Shown here piece by piece: positions 25,914 through 36,030 of a stretch of 64,000 nt of DNA (its first letter is position 1; the number at the start of each line of letters is the position of its first letter). The position numbers were made by a program, and so were the translations under genes. Source of the DNA: Pseudomonas alkylphenolica (lineage in GTDB: Bacteria; Pseudomonadota; Gammaproteobacteria; Pseudomonadales; Pseudomonadaceae); assembly GCF_000746525.1 (NCBI RefSeq), contig NZ_CP009048.1, positions 3,155,501-3,219,500 of the forward strand, given 5' to 3'. Below the pieces are notes generated by a model. It saw only the letters and a program-made list of their open reading frames with translations, did no database searches and was not told the origin of the DNA.

Positions 25914-26092
25914 GTGTTCCTTTCCGGGGCGCTGCGCACGCGCAGTGCTCCCATATGTAACACCCGTCATACACCCGGCCAGGCACGCTGAAACCTCCCA
26001 CAGCAGCCGTCCTTTCTGTCAGACGCCCTAGTGCAAGGGCTGAAGAACAATTCCTGCAACAACACAAAAACAGGCACGGCCATTGCACTTAA

Positions 26093-26126
26093 AAATATCG
26101 TATACGAAATCTCAGCTACGATATTT
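26093..26126. promoter_or_regulatory. GntR operator copy 2 with inverted half-site
   Basis: ATATCGTATACGAAAT at 26095-26110 is identical to the site at 32011. In addition AAATATCGTA (26093-26102) and TACGATATTT (26117-26126) form a perfect 10-base inverted repeat. The site lies about 30-60 bases before the ABC binding-protein start, the expected place for a repressor. The rest of 25914-26092 shows no gene. Confidence 0.75.
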
Positions 26127-26154
26127 AACAGCACTCACCCACCACGAGGCATCT

Positions 26155-26973
26155 ATGAAAAACCGCACATTTGCCGTAGCCCTCAGCGCTGTTCTCAGTA
26201 CCACCTTTATTGCCAACGCCCAGGCCGACAAACTCGACGACATCATCGGCTCCGGCAAGCTGCGCTGCGCCGTAACCCTGGACTTCCCACCGATGGGTTT
26301 TCGCGACGAAGCCAACAAGCCCGCCGGCTTCGACGTCGACTACTGCAACGACCTGGCTAAGATCCTCGGGGTCGAGCCCGAAGTGGTCGAAACGCCCTTC
26401 CCTGATCGCATCCCGGCCCTGGTTTCCGGGCGCGCCGACGTGATCGTAGCGTCCACCTCCGACACCCTGGAGCGGGCCAAGACGGTCGGTTTGACCGTGC
26501 CGTACTTCGCCTTCCAGATGGTCGTACTGACCCGCGACAACACCGGTATCAACAGCTTCGAGGACCTCAAGGGCAAGGCGCTGGGCAACACCAGCGGCAC
26601 CTATGAAGCCATCGCCCTGGAGAAAGACGTGAAGAGCTGGGGCAGCGGCACCTTCCGCGCCTACCAGTCGCAGAACGACACCCTGCTCGCAGTCGCCCAA
26701 GGGCATATCGACGCCACTGTGGTCACCAACACCGTTGCCGCTGCCACCCTCAAGTCCGGCAAGTACAAGAACCTCAAGGTCGCCGGTAATGCGCCTTACG
26801 TGATCGACTACGTATCGCTGGGCGCCAAGCGCAACGAGTACGGTCTGCTGCGTTACCTTGACCTGTTCGTCAACCAGCAGGTGCGCACCGGGCGCTACAA
26901 GGAGCTGTTCACCAAGTGGGTGGGCACCGAAATCGCCCCGACCGACCTGACCGTGCCACAGGTTTACTACTGA
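26155..26973 (+). CDS. ABC transporter substrate-binding protein (hydroxyproline locus)
   Basis: A 272-residue periplasmic binding protein with a signal peptide ending near NAQA. LRCAVTLDFPPMGF, GFDVDYC and STSDTLERAKTVGLTVPYF follow the polar amino-acid binding fold. GAGG lies seven bases before the ATG. Two permeases and an ATPase follow after the aconitase-X gene, so a complete importer is present. Hydroxyproline or a related imino acid is the likely ligand by context. Confidence 0.9.
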   Translation: MKNRTFAVALSAVLSTTFIANAQADKLDDIIGSGKLRCAVTLDFPPMGFRDEANKPAGFDVDYCNDLAKILGVEPEVVETPFPDRIPALVSGRADVIVASTSDTLERAKTVGLTVPYFAFQMVVLTRDNTGINSFEDLKGKALGNTSGTYEAIALEKDVKSWGSGTFRAYQSQNDTLLAVAQGHIDATVVTNTVAAATLKSGKYKNLKVAGNAPYVIDYVSLGAKRNEYGLLRYLDLFVNQQVRTGRYKELFTKWVGTEIAPTDLTVPQVYY

Positions 26974-26983
26974 GGTGGGCAGC

Positions 26984-28765
26984 ATGACCAGCACTCCCAA
27001 ACCCCTGGCCGGGCGTAGCCTGGTCGAGGGCGCGGCCCAGGGCGAACTGCTGTTCGCCGACACCGGGCTGAGCTTCTGGGGCGGGGTCGACCCGTTCAGC
27101 GGCGAAGTGATCGACCGCCATCATCCGCTCAGCGGCCAGTGCATCGCCGGGCGTGTGCTGGCGATCCCCAGCGGACGCGGCTCGTGCACCGGCAGCAGCG
27201 TGATGATGGAACTGATCAGCAACGGCCACGCACCGGCAGCACTGGTGCTGGCCGAGGCCGACGAAATCCTGACCCTCGGCGTGCTGGTCGCGCAGACCCT
27301 GTTCGGGCGCTCCTTGCCGGTGCTGTGCATCGGCAAGGAGGCTTTCGCCGGATTGCGCGGCGCAGGCTTTGCGCGGGTCGAAGGCGAGCGCCTGAGCCTG
27401 TTTGCCCAGGCGCCCGCCGCCGACTGGCAAGCCCCGTCGTTTACCCCGGCTGACCGGCCATTCAACAGCGCCCTGAACCTGAGCCCGCAGGACCAGGCGC
27501 TACTTGATGGCAGCCATGGCAAAGCGGCGCAGCTGGCGATGCAGATCGTCCTGCGCATGGCCGAGCTGCAAGGCGCCGAGCAGTTGCTGGACGTGACCCA
27601 GGCGCATATCGACGGCTGCATCTACACCGGCCCCGCCAGCCTGCGCTTTGCCGAACAGCTGGTACAGTGGGGCGCGAAGGTACGGGTACCGACCACGCTC
27701 AATTCCATTTCGGTCGACCAGCGCCGCTGGCGCGAACTGGGCATCGACCCGGCGCTCGGCGAGCCGGCCAGTGCCCTGGGCGATGCCTACATGGCCATGG
27801 GCGCGCAATTGAGCTTCACCTGCGCGCCTTACCTGCTCGACAGCGCGCCAACCCTGGGCGAACAGGTGGTCTGGGCCGAATCCAACGCGGTGGTCTACGC
27901 CAACAGTGTGTTGGGGGCGCGCACGCTCAAGTACCCGGACTACCTCGACATCTGCATCGCCCTCACCGGTCGGGCTCCGAGCATCGGCTGTCACCTCGAC
28001 AGCCAGCGCAAGGCCCAACTGATTGTTGAAGTGCCGCCGCTGGACGGCCTCGACGACAGCTTCTACCCCCTGCTCGGCTACCACATCGGCGCCCTCTCCG
28101 GTTCGCGGATTCCTCTGGTGCGCGGGCTGGAACAGGCGCAACCCAGCCTGGACGATCTCAAGGCGTTCGGCGCCGCCTTTGCCACCACCTCTGCCGCGCC
28201 GCTGTTTCATATCGCCGGGGTTACACCCGAAGCCCTGGACCCGGCGCAAGTGCTCGAACCCGGCGCAACCCTGCCGACCGAGCGCCTGCACCTGAAGGAT
28301 CTGCTGCACAGCTGGCGCGAGCTCAACAGCGCCCGCGAGCCGCAGGTCGATGTGGTGTCGCTGGGCAATCCGCATTTCTCGCTCAGCGAGTTCGCCGCAC
28401 TTGCCCGCCTGTGCCAGGGCCGGCACAAACACCCGGACGTAGTGGTGGCGATCACTTGCGGTCGCGCAGTGCTCGAACAGGCCCGCGCCGCCGGCCATAT
28501 CGCCGGGCTCGAACGCTTCGGCGTGACCCTGGTGACCGACACTTGCTGGTGCATGCTCGGTGAGCCGGTGATCCCGCCGGCGGCGCGCACGCTGATGACC
28601 AACTCGGGCAAATACGCCCACTACGGGCCGGGCCTGGCCGGTCGCCCGGTGCATTTCGCCAGCCTCGCCGAATGTGTCGAATCGGCCTGTAGCGGCCAGG
28701 CCAGCGGTCGCCTGCCAACCTGGCTGCAACCTGCCGCCTGCAAGGAGAGCCCCGCGCATGTTTGA
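26984..28765 (+). CDS. Aconitase X, fused type; likely cis-3-hydroxy-L-proline dehydratase
   Basis: A single-chain AcnX protein of 593 residues. The N-terminal part (to about 140) is the swivelling small domain (PSGRGSCTGSSVMMELI), and the C-terminal part is the former DUF521 catalytic domain (HIDGCIYTGPASLRFAEQL, TTLNSISVD, TCAPYLL). Fused AcnX proteins of this type dehydrate cis-3-hydroxy-L-proline to pyrroline-2-carboxylate. It is placed between binding protein and permeases of the importer. A GTG nine bases earlier is less well placed relative to GAGGTG. Confidence 0.88.
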   Translation: MTSTPKPLAGRSLVEGAAQGELLFADTGLSFWGGVDPFSGEVIDRHHPLSGQCIAGRVLAIPSGRGSCTGSSVMMELISNGHAPAALVLAEADEILTLGVLVAQTLFGRSLPVLCIGKEAFAGLRGAGFARVEGERLSLFAQAPAADWQAPSFTPADRPFNSALNLSPQDQALLDGSHGKAAQLAMQIVLRMAELQGAEQLLDVTQAHIDGCIYTGPASLRFAEQLVQWGAKVRVPTTLNSISVDQRRWRELGIDPALGEPASALGDAYMAMGAQLSFTCAPYLLDSAPTLGEQVVWAESNAVVYANSVLGARTLKYPDYLDICIALTGRAPSIGCHLDSQRKAQLIVEVPPLDGLDDSFYPLLGYHIGALSGSRIPLVRGLEQAQPSLDDLKAFGAAFATTSAAPLFHIAGVTPEALDPAQVLEPGATLPTERLHLKDLLHSWRELNSAREPQVDVVSLGNPHFSLSEFAALARLCQGRHKHPDVVVAITCGRAVLEQARAAGHIAGLERFGVTLVTDTCWCMLGEPVIPPAARTLMTNSGKYAHYGPGLAGRPVHFASLAECVESACSGQASGRLPTWLQPAACKESPAHV

Positions 28766-29423
28766 CTACACCTTCCAATGGCGTTCGGCCCTGCGCGCCC
28801 TGCCGGACATGTTGAGCGGTGCCTGGGTCACCTTCGAGACCGCCGCGTTGTCGATGATCTTCGGGGTGTTGATTGCCCTGGCCCTGACCGTGATGCGCGA
28901 AGGAAAACAGCCGTTGCTGCGCGGCTTTGCCAATGGCTGGGTGTCGATCGCGCGCAACACCCCTTCGCTGTTCCAGATCTACATCCTGTACTTCGGCCTC
29001 GGCTCGATGGGCCTGCATGTCAGTTCGTGGATCGCCCTGCTGGCGGGGATCACCTTCAACAACGCCGGGTACCTGGCGGAGAACTTTCGCGGCGGCCTCA
29101 AGGCCGTGCCGACCACGCAGATGCGTGCGGCGCGCTCGCTGGGCATGAGCGCCTTCCAGACCTACCGGATGATCGTCATTCCGCAATTGCTGCGGGTGGT
29201 GTTCTACCCGTTGACCAACCAGATGGTCTGGGCGGTGCTGATGACTTCGCTGGGGGTGATCGTCGGCCTGAACAACGACCTCACCGGCGTGACCCAGGAC
29301 TACAACGTCAAGACCTTCCGCACCTTCGAATACTTCGCCCTGGCGGCGGCGCTCTACTACGTGATCGCCAAGGCGATCGTCGCAGTTGCGCGGCTGATGG
29401 CCTGGCGCTTGTTCCGCTACTGA
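28758..29423 (+). CDS. Polar amino-acid ABC permease 1
   Basis: A 221-residue inner-membrane permease of the His/Glu/Gln/Arg/opine family. The EAA-like loop reads GGLKAVPTTQMRAARSLGMS and about five hydrophobic segments are visible. AAGGAGAG precedes the ATG, which overlaps the aconitase-X stop by eight bases. Confidence 0.92.
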   Translation: MFDYTFQWRSALRALPDMLSGAWVTFETAALSMIFGVLIALALTVMREGKQPLLRGFANGWVSIARNTPSLFQIYILYFGLGSMGLHVSSWIALLAGITFNNAGYLAENFRGGLKAVPTTQMRAARSLGMSAFQTYRMIVIPQLLRVVFYPLTNQMVWAVLMTSLGVIVGLNNDLTGVTQDYNVKTFRTFEYFALAAALYYVIAKAIVAVARLMAWRLFRY

Positions 29424-29433
29424 GGAGCCCGGC

Positions 29434-30084
29434 ATGTTCTCTACCAGCTTTACCTGGAACGACTTCATGTTCCTGCTCGACGGGGCCAGGGTCACCGTGC
29501 AACTGACCTTCTGGGCCATCCTCCTGGGCACCTTCGCCGGCTTGCTGTTCGGCCTCGCCCGCGCCCTCTGGCCACGGCTCAGCCTGCCACTGGCGTGGGT
29601 GCTGGATGTGTTTCGCAGCGTGCCGTTGCTGATCCAGTTCGTGCTGTTCAACTCGTTCAAAAGCATCGTCGGACTGAACATCAGCGCCTTCAGCGTTGGC
29701 TGCATCGTGCTCGGCGTGTACACCGCCGCGTACTTCACCGAGATCGTCCGCGGCGGTGTGCTGGCGGTGTCGCTGAGCGTGCGTCGAGCCAGCCGCTCGC
29801 TGGGCATGAGCTACCTGCAGGATTTGCGCTGGATCGTCCTGCCGATGGCCACCCGGGTGGCGTTTCCCGGATGGCTGAACCTGGTGCTGGGGGTGATGAA
29901 AGACACCGCGCTGGTGATGTGGATCGGCATTGTCGAACTGCTGCGCGCCTCGCAAACCATCGTTACACGGATTCAGGAACCCCTGCTGGTGCTGTGCATC
30001 GCAGGCCTCATTTACTACGTCATGAGCCTGGTGGTTGCCCGCCTTGGCGCCCGTCTGGAAAGAAGGTGGCAAGAAAATGATTGA
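29434..30084 (+). CDS. Polar amino-acid ABC permease 2
   Basis: A 216-residue permease, partner of the preceding one, with the loop RGGVLAVSLSVRRASRSLGM and several transmembrane segments starting after FLLDGARVTVQLTFW. It overlaps the ATPase gene by eight bases. Confidence 0.92.
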   Translation: MFSTSFTWNDFMFLLDGARVTVQLTFWAILLGTFAGLLFGLARALWPRLSLPLAWVLDVFRSVPLLIQFVLFNSFKSIVGLNISAFSVGCIVLGVYTAAYFTEIVRGGVLAVSLSVRRASRSLGMSYLQDLRWIVLPMATRVAFPGWLNLVLGVMKDTALVMWIGIVELLRASQTIVTRIQEPLLVLCIAGLIYYVMSLVVARLGARLERRWQEND

Positions 30085-30799
30085 GATCCAGAACGTACAC
30101 AAATCCTTCGGCAACCTCGAAGTCGTCAAGGGCGTGAGCCTGACCGTGGACAAGGGCGAAGTGGTGTCGATCATCGGCGGCTCGGGTTCCGGCAAGTCGA
30201 CCTTGCTGATGTGCATCAACGGCCTTGAGGAGATCCAGAAAGGCAGCATCCGCGTCGACGGCGTCGAGGTGCACGACCGCGCCACCGACCTGAACCGCTT
30301 GCGGCAGAAGATCGGCATCGTCTTCCAGCAGTGGAACGCCTTTCCGCACCTGACGGTGCTGGAAAACGTGATGCTGGCGCCGCGCAAGGTGCTGGGCAAG
30401 AGCAAAGAGCAGGCCGAAGAACTGGCGGTCAAGCAATTGACCCACGTCGGCCTTGGCGACAAGCTCAAGACCTTCCCCGGCAAGCTGTCGGGCGGGCAGC
30501 AACAGCGCATGGCGATTGCCCGGGCGCTGGCGATGTCGCCGGATTACATGCTGTTCGACGAAGCCACCTCGGCGCTCGATCCGCAGCTGGTGGGTGAAGT
30601 GCTGGACACCATGCGCATGCTCGCCGAAGACGGCATGACCATGGTGCTGGTGACCCATGAGATCCGTTTTGCCCGCGATGTATCGGACCGCGTGGCGTTC
30701 TTCCGTAACGGCCTGGTGCACGAGATCGGCGCGCCGGACCAGGTGATCGGCAACCCGTTGCAGCCGGAGACGGCGGCATTCCTCAAGTCGGTGAAATAA
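30077..30799 (+). CDS. Polar amino-acid ABC ATPase
   Basis: A 240-residue ATPase. Walker A is GGSGSGKST (about residues 36-44), the signature LSGGQQQR near 137, Walker [13 protein letters not shown] near 157, and the switch His lies in VTHEI. The ATG at 30077 follows AAGGTG and overlaps the permease stop. With the binding protein and two permeases it forms one importer. Confidence 0.93.
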   Translation: MIEIQNVHKSFGNLEVVKGVSLTVDKGEVVSIIGGSGSGKSTLLMCINGLEEIQKGSIRVDGVEVHDRATDLNRLRQKIGIVFQQWNAFPHLTVLENVMLAPRKVLGKSKEQAEELAVKQLTHVGLGDKLKTFPGKLSGGQQQRMAIARALAMSPDYMLFDEATSALDPQLVGEVLDTMRMLAEDGMTMVLVTHEIRFARDVSDRVAFFRNGLVHEIGAPDQVIGNPLQPETAAFLKSVK

Positions 30800-30802
30800 C
30801 AG

Positions 30803-30864
30803 CATCGCGGGGCAAGCCCGCTCCCACCGAGGTCACACTGTGGGAGCGGGCTTGCCCCGCGATA
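30803..30864. repeat. REP palindrome pair
   Basis: Two inverted REP cores between the ATPase and the second racemase-family gene. They may mark an operon segment boundary or protect the upstream mRNA. Confidence 0.85.
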
Positions 30865-30897
30865 AGGCCCTCCAATCAAACACAAGGAGTCCCGTGT

Positions 30898-31926
30898 ATG
30901 CGTTCATCAAAGATCATCCACATCGTCAATTGCCATGCCGAAGGTGAAGTCGGCGACGTCATCGTCGGTGGCGTCGCCCCGCCGCCCGGCGCCACCGTCT
31001 GGGAGCAATCGCGCTGGATCGCCCGCGACGAGACCCTGCGCAACTTCGTCCTCAACGAGCCGCGCGGCGGCGTGTTCCGCCACGTCAACCTGCTGGTCCC
31101 GCCGAAGGACCCACGCGCGCAGATGGCCTGGATCATCATGGAGCCGGCCGACACCCCGCCGATGTCCGGTTCCAATTCATTGTGCGTGTCCACCGTGTTG
31201 CTCGACAGCGGCATCCTGCCGATGACCGAACCGGAAACCCGCCTGGTGCTCGAAGCCCCTGGCGGTCTGATCGAAGCGGTCGCCGAATGCCGTGACGGCA
31301 AAGTGCAGCGGGTGGAAGTGAAGAACGTGCCGTCGTTCGCCGACCGCCTCGACGCCTGGATCGAAGTCGAAGGCTACGGCTCGCTGCAGGTCGACACGGC
31401 CTACGGCGGCGACAGCTTCGTCATCGCCGATGCCCGGCAACTGGGTTTCGCCATTCGCCCGGACGAAGCCCGGGAGATTGTCGAGATCGGCCTGAAGATT
31501 ACCCACGCCGCCAACGAGCAGCTGGGTTTTCGTCACCCGCTGAACCCGGACTGGTCGCACATCTCCTTCTGCCAGATCGCCGCGCCCGTCGAGTACGAGA
31601 ACGGTGTCGCCACCGGCGCCAACGCCGTGGTCATCCGTCCTGGCAAGATCGACCGCTCGCCCTGCGGCACCGGTTGCTCGGCACGCATGGCGGTGATGCA
31701 GGCCAAAGGCTTGCTCAAGGTCGGCGATCGCTTTATCGGTCGCTCGATCATCGGCTCGGAGTTCCACTGCCGCATCGATTCGCAGACCGAAATTGCCGGG
31801 CGGGAAGCCATCTACCCGTGCATTTCCGGGCGTGCCTGGATCACCGGCACCCACCAATTGCTCCTCGATCCGAGCGATCCATGGCCACAAGGCTACCGGC
31901 TGTCGGACACCTGGCCCGGTGCCTGA
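30898..31926 (+). CDS. Proline racemase-family protein, Ser/Cys type (hydroxyproline epimerase)
   Basis: A 342-residue paralog of the epimerase at 21581. The first catalytic position is Ser90 ([11 protein letters not shown]) instead of Cys and the second is Cys256 ([10 protein letters not shown]). Family work has linked Ser/Cys members to 4- and 3-hydroxyproline epimerisation, whereas Cys/Thr members dehydrate trans-3-hydroxyproline. AAGGAG precedes the ATG. With aconitase X and the reductase nearby, action on a 3-hydroxyproline isomer is plausible. Confidence 0.85.
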   Translation: MRSSKIIHIVNCHAEGEVGDVIVGGVAPPPGATVWEQSRWIARDETLRNFVLNEPRGGVFRHVNLLVPPKDPRAQMAWIIMEPADTPPMSGSNSLCVSTVLLDSGILPMTEPETRLVLEAPGGLIEAVAECRDGKVQRVEVKNVPSFADRLDAWIEVEGYGSLQVDTAYGGDSFVIADARQLGFAIRPDEAREIVEIGLKITHAANEQLGFRHPLNPDWSHISFCQIAAPVEYENGVATGANAVVIRPGKIDRSPCGTGCSARMAVMQAKGLLKVGDRFIGRSIIGSEFHCRIDSQTEIAGREAIYPCISGRAWITGTHQLLLDPSDPWPQGYRLSDTWPGA

Positions 31927-32010
31927 TCACTAACCCATTGATTTACAAACACCCTTAAAACCCGATCCGCGACACACGAAAAAAACACTGGTCGACATCA
32001 CACACTTTTA

Positions 32011-32026
32011 ATATCGTATACGAAAT
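32011..32026. promoter_or_regulatory. GntR operator copy 3
   Basis: ATATCGTATACGAAAT is identical over 16 bases to the copy at 26095. It lies 23 bases before the deaminase start, where it would overlap a promoter -10 region or the start of transcription. Confidence 0.75.
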
Positions 32027-32049
32027 ACAATAAACAACCGGAGAACACC

Positions 32050-32967
32050 ATGAGCAAGCACGTAAACTGGAGCGGCGTCTTCCCTGCAGTCACCACTCAA
32101 TTCAACGACGACTTCTCGATCAACCTGGAGAAAACCCACGAGGTGATTTCCAACGTGATCCGCGATGGCGTCTCGGGCCTGGTGGTGTGTGGTTCGGTGG
32201 GTGAAAACACCTCGCTGACCGCCGAAGAAAAGATCGCCGTTACCGAAGTCGCCGTCGACGCCTCGCGCGGCCGGGTTCCGGTGATCTGCGGCGTCGCCGA
32301 GTTCACCAGCGTACAGGCGGCCAAGGTGGCCAACGCGGTGCACAAGGCCGGCGTCGACGGGGTGATGCTGATGCCGGCGCTGGTCTACGGCTCCAAGCCG
32401 TTCGAGACTGCCGAGCACTACCGCTACGTGGCCAAGCACGCCGACGTGCCGCTGATGGTCTACAACAACCCGCCGATCTACAAAAACGACGTCACCCCGG
32501 ACATCCTGATTTCCCTGGCCGACTGCGACAACGTGGTGTGCTTCAAGGACTCCTCCGGCGACACCCGGCGCTTTATCGACGTGCGCAATGAAGTCGGCGA
32601 CCGCTTCGTGCTGTTCGCGGGCCTCGACGACGTGGTCCTGGAAAGCATCGCCGTCGGCGCCCAGGGCTGGGTCTCGGGCATGTCCAACGTGTTCCCGAAA
32701 GAAGGCGAAACGATCTTCCGCCTGGCCAAGGCCGGTCGCTTCGCCGAGGCCCTGCCGATCTATGAATGGCTGATGCCGATCCTGCACCTGGATGCCCGCG
32801 CAGATCTCGTGCAGTGCATCAAGCTGTGCGAAGCCATCGCCGGTCGCGGCAGCGCGCTGACCCGTCCGCCGCGCCTGGCCCTGCCGGAAGCGGATCGGGT
32901 GTTCGTCGAGCAGATCATGGCCAAGGCCCTGGCCAACCGTCCGCAGCTGCCGGACGTCGGCCTCTGA
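32050..32967 (+). CDS. DHDPS-family pyrroline-4-hydroxy-2-carboxylate deaminase
   Basis: A (beta/alpha)8 aldolase-family enzyme of 305 residues. Schiff-base Lys166 is in [10 protein letters not shown], Tyr138 in MVYNNPP and the substrate loop in [11 protein letters not shown]. In hydroxyproline pathways this family converts pyrroline-4-hydroxy-2-carboxylate to 2-oxoglutarate semialdehyde with release of ammonia. It is followed by a permease and the semialdehyde dehydrogenase. Confidence 0.9.
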   Translation: MSKHVNWSGVFPAVTTQFNDDFSINLEKTHEVISNVIRDGVSGLVVCGSVGENTSLTAEEKIAVTEVAVDASRGRVPVICGVAEFTSVQAAKVANAVHKAGVDGVMLMPALVYGSKPFETAEHYRYVAKHADVPLMVYNNPPIYKNDVTPDILISLADCDNVVCFKDSSGDTRRFIDVRNEVGDRFVLFAGLDDVVLESIAVGAQGWVSGMSNVFPKEGETIFRLAKAGRFAEALPIYEWLMPILHLDARADLVQCIKLCEAIAGRGSALTRPPRLALPEADRVFVEQIMAKALANRPQLPDVGL

Positions 32968-33037
32968 TGTGATGACCGGGCCGGCTCCGACGTGGAGGCC
33001 GGCCCGCCTGTTTTGCGCCCATACAGGAACCGCCAGC

Positions 33038-34420
33038 ATGTCCAGTCACCCTTCCAGCGCAACCACCCCTGCGGGATTGAAACGTGTCGTCGCCGCGGCC
33101 ATGGCCGGGACCGTCGCCGAATGGTATGAATTCTTCCTTTACGGCACCGCCTCGGCACTGGTCTTCGGCCAGTTGTTCTTCCGCCAGACCGACAGCCCCA
33201 TCGACGGCATCATCGCCGCCTTCGCCCTGTATGCCGTGGGCTTTCTCGCCCGTCCTCTGGGCGGGCTGGTGTTCGGTCACTACGGTGACAAATTCGGCCG
33301 CAAGCGCCTGCTGCAACTGAGCCTGGTGGTAGTCGGCATCACCACCTTCCTGATGGGTTGCCTGCCCGGATTCGACAGCATCGGCTATGCCGCACCGGTG
33401 TTGCTGGTGCTGTTACGGCTGATCCAGGGCTTTGCCTTTGGCGGCGAATGGGGCGGTGCCATCCTGCTAGTGTCCGAGCACTGCCCGGACAACCGTCGCG
33501 GTTTCTGGGCCAGCTGGCCGCAAGCCGGGGTGCCGGCGGGCAACCTGATCGCGACCCTGGCCTTGCTCCTGCTGTCGAGCACCCTTGCCGAAGAGCAGTT
33601 CCTCGCCTGGGGCTGGCGTGTGGCGTTCTGGTTCTCAGCCGTGGTGGTGCTGATCGGCTACTGGATCCGCACCAGCGTCGACGACGCGCCGATCTTCAAG
33701 GAGGCCCAGGCTCGCCAGGCACAGAAGGCCGAACAGCAACTGGGCGTGGTCGAAGTCTTGCGCCATCACTGGCGGGCAGTGCTGGTGGGGATCGGTGCGC
33801 GTTTTGCCGAGAACATCCTCTACTACACCGTGGTGACCTTCTCGATCACCTACCTCAAGCTGGTGGTGCACAAGGACACCTCGCAGATCCTCCTGCTGAT
33901 GTTCGGTGCGCACCTGTTGCACTTCTTCCTGATTCCGCTGATGGGTTACCTGTCCGACCTGGTCGGACGCAAACCGGTCTACCTGACCGGCGCGGTGCTC
34001 ACAGCGTTCTGGGGCTTTATCGGCTTCCCGATGATGGACACCGGCAACAACTGGCTGATCATGGCGGCGATCACCCTCGGCCTGGCCATCGAATCGATGA
34101 CCTACGCGCCTTACTCGGCGCTGATGGCCGAGCTGTTCCCGACCCATGTGCGCTACACCGCCCTGTCGCTGTGCTACCAGGTCGCGCCGATTTTCGCCGG
34201 CTCCCTCGCACCGCTGATCGCCATCACCCTGCTCAACAAGTACCACAGCTCGACGCCGATCGCCTGGTACCTGGTCGGCGCCGCGCTGATCTCGATCGTC
34301 GCTGTCGGCCTGACCCGCGAGACTCGTGGCAAGTCGCTGCACGCGGTCGACGCCGAAGCTGCCGCGCGCATTGCCGCCGGGCAAGCCGCACCTGTTCGCC
34401 AGGGCAGTTCGCTGGCCTGA
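33038..34420 (+). CDS. MHS-family (MFS) proton symporter
   Basis: A 460-residue permease with about 12 transmembrane segments. [17 protein letters not shown] near the N-terminus and [13 protein letters not shown] after the second helix are typical of the metabolite:H+ symporter family (ProP, ShiA, KgtP relatives). AGGA precedes the ATG. Between the deaminase and the dehydrogenase, it probably imports hydroxyproline or exchanges a pathway intermediate, next to the ABC importer. Confidence 0.9.
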   Translation: MSSHPSSATTPAGLKRVVAAAMAGTVAEWYEFFLYGTASALVFGQLFFRQTDSPIDGIIAAFALYAVGFLARPLGGLVFGHYGDKFGRKRLLQLSLVVVGITTFLMGCLPGFDSIGYAAPVLLVLLRLIQGFAFGGEWGGAILLVSEHCPDNRRGFWASWPQAGVPAGNLIATLALLLLSSTLAEEQFLAWGWRVAFWFSAVVVLIGYWIRTSVDDAPIFKEAQARQAQKAEQQLGVVEVLRHHWRAVLVGIGARFAENILYYTVVTFSITYLKLVVHKDTSQILLLMFGAHLLHFFLIPLMGYLSDLVGRKPVYLTGAVLTAFWGFIGFPMMDTGNNWLIMAAITLGLAIESMTYAPYSALMAELFPTHVRYTALSLCYQVAPIFAGSLAPLIAITLLNKYHSSTPIAWYLVGAALISIVAVGLTRETRGKSLHAVDAEAAARIAAGQAAPVRQGSSLA

Positions 34421-34445
34421 CCCCACCTTTGATATGGAGTGCTCC

Positions 34446-36026
34446 ATGCCGGACATCATCGGCCACAACTACATCGGCGGCGCGCGCAGCGCCGCTGGCA
34501 CTGTCACCCTGCAAAGCCATGCGGCGAGCAGCGGTGAAGCCCTGCCCTATCGTTTCCATCAAGCCACGCCCGAAGAAGTCGACGCTGCCGCCCGCGCCGC
34601 GCAACAGGCGTATCCAGCGTTCCGTAGCCTGTCACCGGAGCGGCGCGCGGCATTTCTCGAAGCCATCGCCACACAACTGGATGCCCTGGGTGATGATTTC
34701 ATCCAACTGGTGACCTGCGAAACGGCGCTGCCCAATGCCCGTATTCTGGGCGAACGCGGGCGCACCAGCGGGCAGATGCGCCTGTTCGCCCAGGTGCTGC
34801 GCCGGGGTGACTTCCTGGGGGCACGGATAGACCGTGCGCAGCCGGACCGGCAACCATTGCCACGTGCCGACCTGCGCCAGTACCGCCTCGGCGTCGGCCC
34901 GGTCGCGGTGTTCGGGGCGAGCAACTTCCCGCTGGCCTTCTCCACCGCTGGCGGTGACACCGCCGCCGCGCTGGCCGCCGGTTGCCCGGTGGTGTTCAAG
35001 GCGCACAGCGGCCACATGGCCAGCGCCGAAGTGGTCGCCGACGCGATCATCCGCGCCGCCGAACAGACCGGCATGCCCAAGGGTGTGTTCAACATGATCT
35101 ACGGCGCCGGGGTCGGCGAAGCGCTGGTCAAGCACCCGGCGATCCAGGCGGTCGGCTTCACCGGTTCGCTCAAGGGCGGACGCGCGCTGTGCGACATGGC
35201 CGCCGCACGGCCACAACCGATTCCGGTATTTGCCGAGATGAGCAGCATCAACCCGGTGCTGGTACTGCCACAGGCGCTGGCCAGCCGTGGCGAGCAGATC
35301 GCCCGCGAACTGGCCGCCTCGGTGGTGCTCGGCTGCGGGCAGTTCTGTACCAATCCGGGGCTGGTCATCGGCCTGCGCTCCCCCGCGTTCAGCGCCTTCA
35401 GCGAGCAACTCGCGGGACAACTGGCCGAACACGCGGCGCAGACCATGCTCAATGCCGGCACCCTTGCCAGTTACACCAGGGGCGTGCAGGCACTGCTTGC
35501 ACATCCGCGCATCACCCACCTGGCGGGCCGTGCGCAACAGGGCAACCAGGCCCAACCGCAGTTGTTCAAGGCGGATGCAAAGCTGCTGATCGAGGGTGAT
35601 CCGCTGTTGCAGGAAGAGGTCTTCGGTCCGGCCACCGTGCTGGTCGAAGTGGCCGATGTCGGCGAGCTGCACCAGGCCCTGAACGGCCTGCATGGCCAGC
35701 TCACCGCGACACTGATCGGTGAAGCAACAGACCTGCAGGCCCATACCGAGCTGCTGCCGCTGCTGGAGCAGAAAGTCGGCCGCGTACTGTTCAACGGCTA
35801 CCCGACCGGCGTCGAAGTCTGCGATGCGATGGTGCATGGCGGGCCGTATCCGGCGACATCGGATGCGCGTGGGACGTCGGTTGGCAGCCTGGCCATCGAT
35901 CGTTTCCTGCGCCCGGTGTGCTACCAGAACTGCCCGGATGCGCTGTTGCCTGAAGCGTTGCAGGACGCCAATCCATTGGGCATTGCCCGCCTGGTGGACG
36001 GTCAGAGCAGCCGCCGCGCGTTGTAG
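34446..36026 (+). CDS. 2-oxoglutarate semialdehyde (2,5-dioxovalerate) dehydrogenase
   Basis: An NAD(P)-dependent aldehyde dehydrogenase of 526 residues. VAVFGASNFPLAFS contains the oxyanion Asn, FTGSLKGG the cofactor loop, FAEMSSINP the general-base Glu and GCGQFCTNPG the nucleophile Cys. The ASNFPLAFSTAGGDT pattern is that of ketoglutarate semialdehyde dehydrogenases. It would complete 4-hydroxyproline breakdown to 2-oxoglutarate. The ATG at 34446 has GGAG in range; an ATG at 34434 lies upstream of that site. Confidence 0.9.
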   Translation: MPDIIGHNYIGGARSAAGTVTLQSHAASSGEALPYRFHQATPEEVDAAARAAQQAYPAFRSLSPERRAAFLEAIATQLDALGDDFIQLVTCETALPNARILGERGRTSGQMRLFAQVLRRGDFLGARIDRAQPDRQPLPRADLRQYRLGVGPVAVFGASNFPLAFSTAGGDTAAALAAGCPVVFKAHSGHMASAEVVADAIIRAAEQTGMPKGVFNMIYGAGVGEALVKHPAIQAVGFTGSLKGGRALCDMAAARPQPIPVFAEMSSINPVLVLPQALASRGEQIARELAASVVLGCGQFCTNPGLVIGLRSPAFSAFSEQLAGQLAEHAAQTMLNAGTLASYTRGVQALLAHPRITHLAGRAQQGNQAQPQLFKADAKLLIEGDPLLQEEVFGPATVLVEVADVGELHQALNGLHGQLTATLIGEATDLQAHTELLPLLEQKVGRVLFNGYPTGVEVCDAMVHGGPYPATSDARGTSVGSLAIDRFLRPVCYQNCPDALLPEALQDANPLGIARLVDGQSSRRAL

Positions 36027-36030
36027 GGTC

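Noticed and set aside
28452..29807. 451-codon minus-strand frame
   Set aside because: Antisense to the aconitase-X end and two ABC permeases; low-complexity composition.
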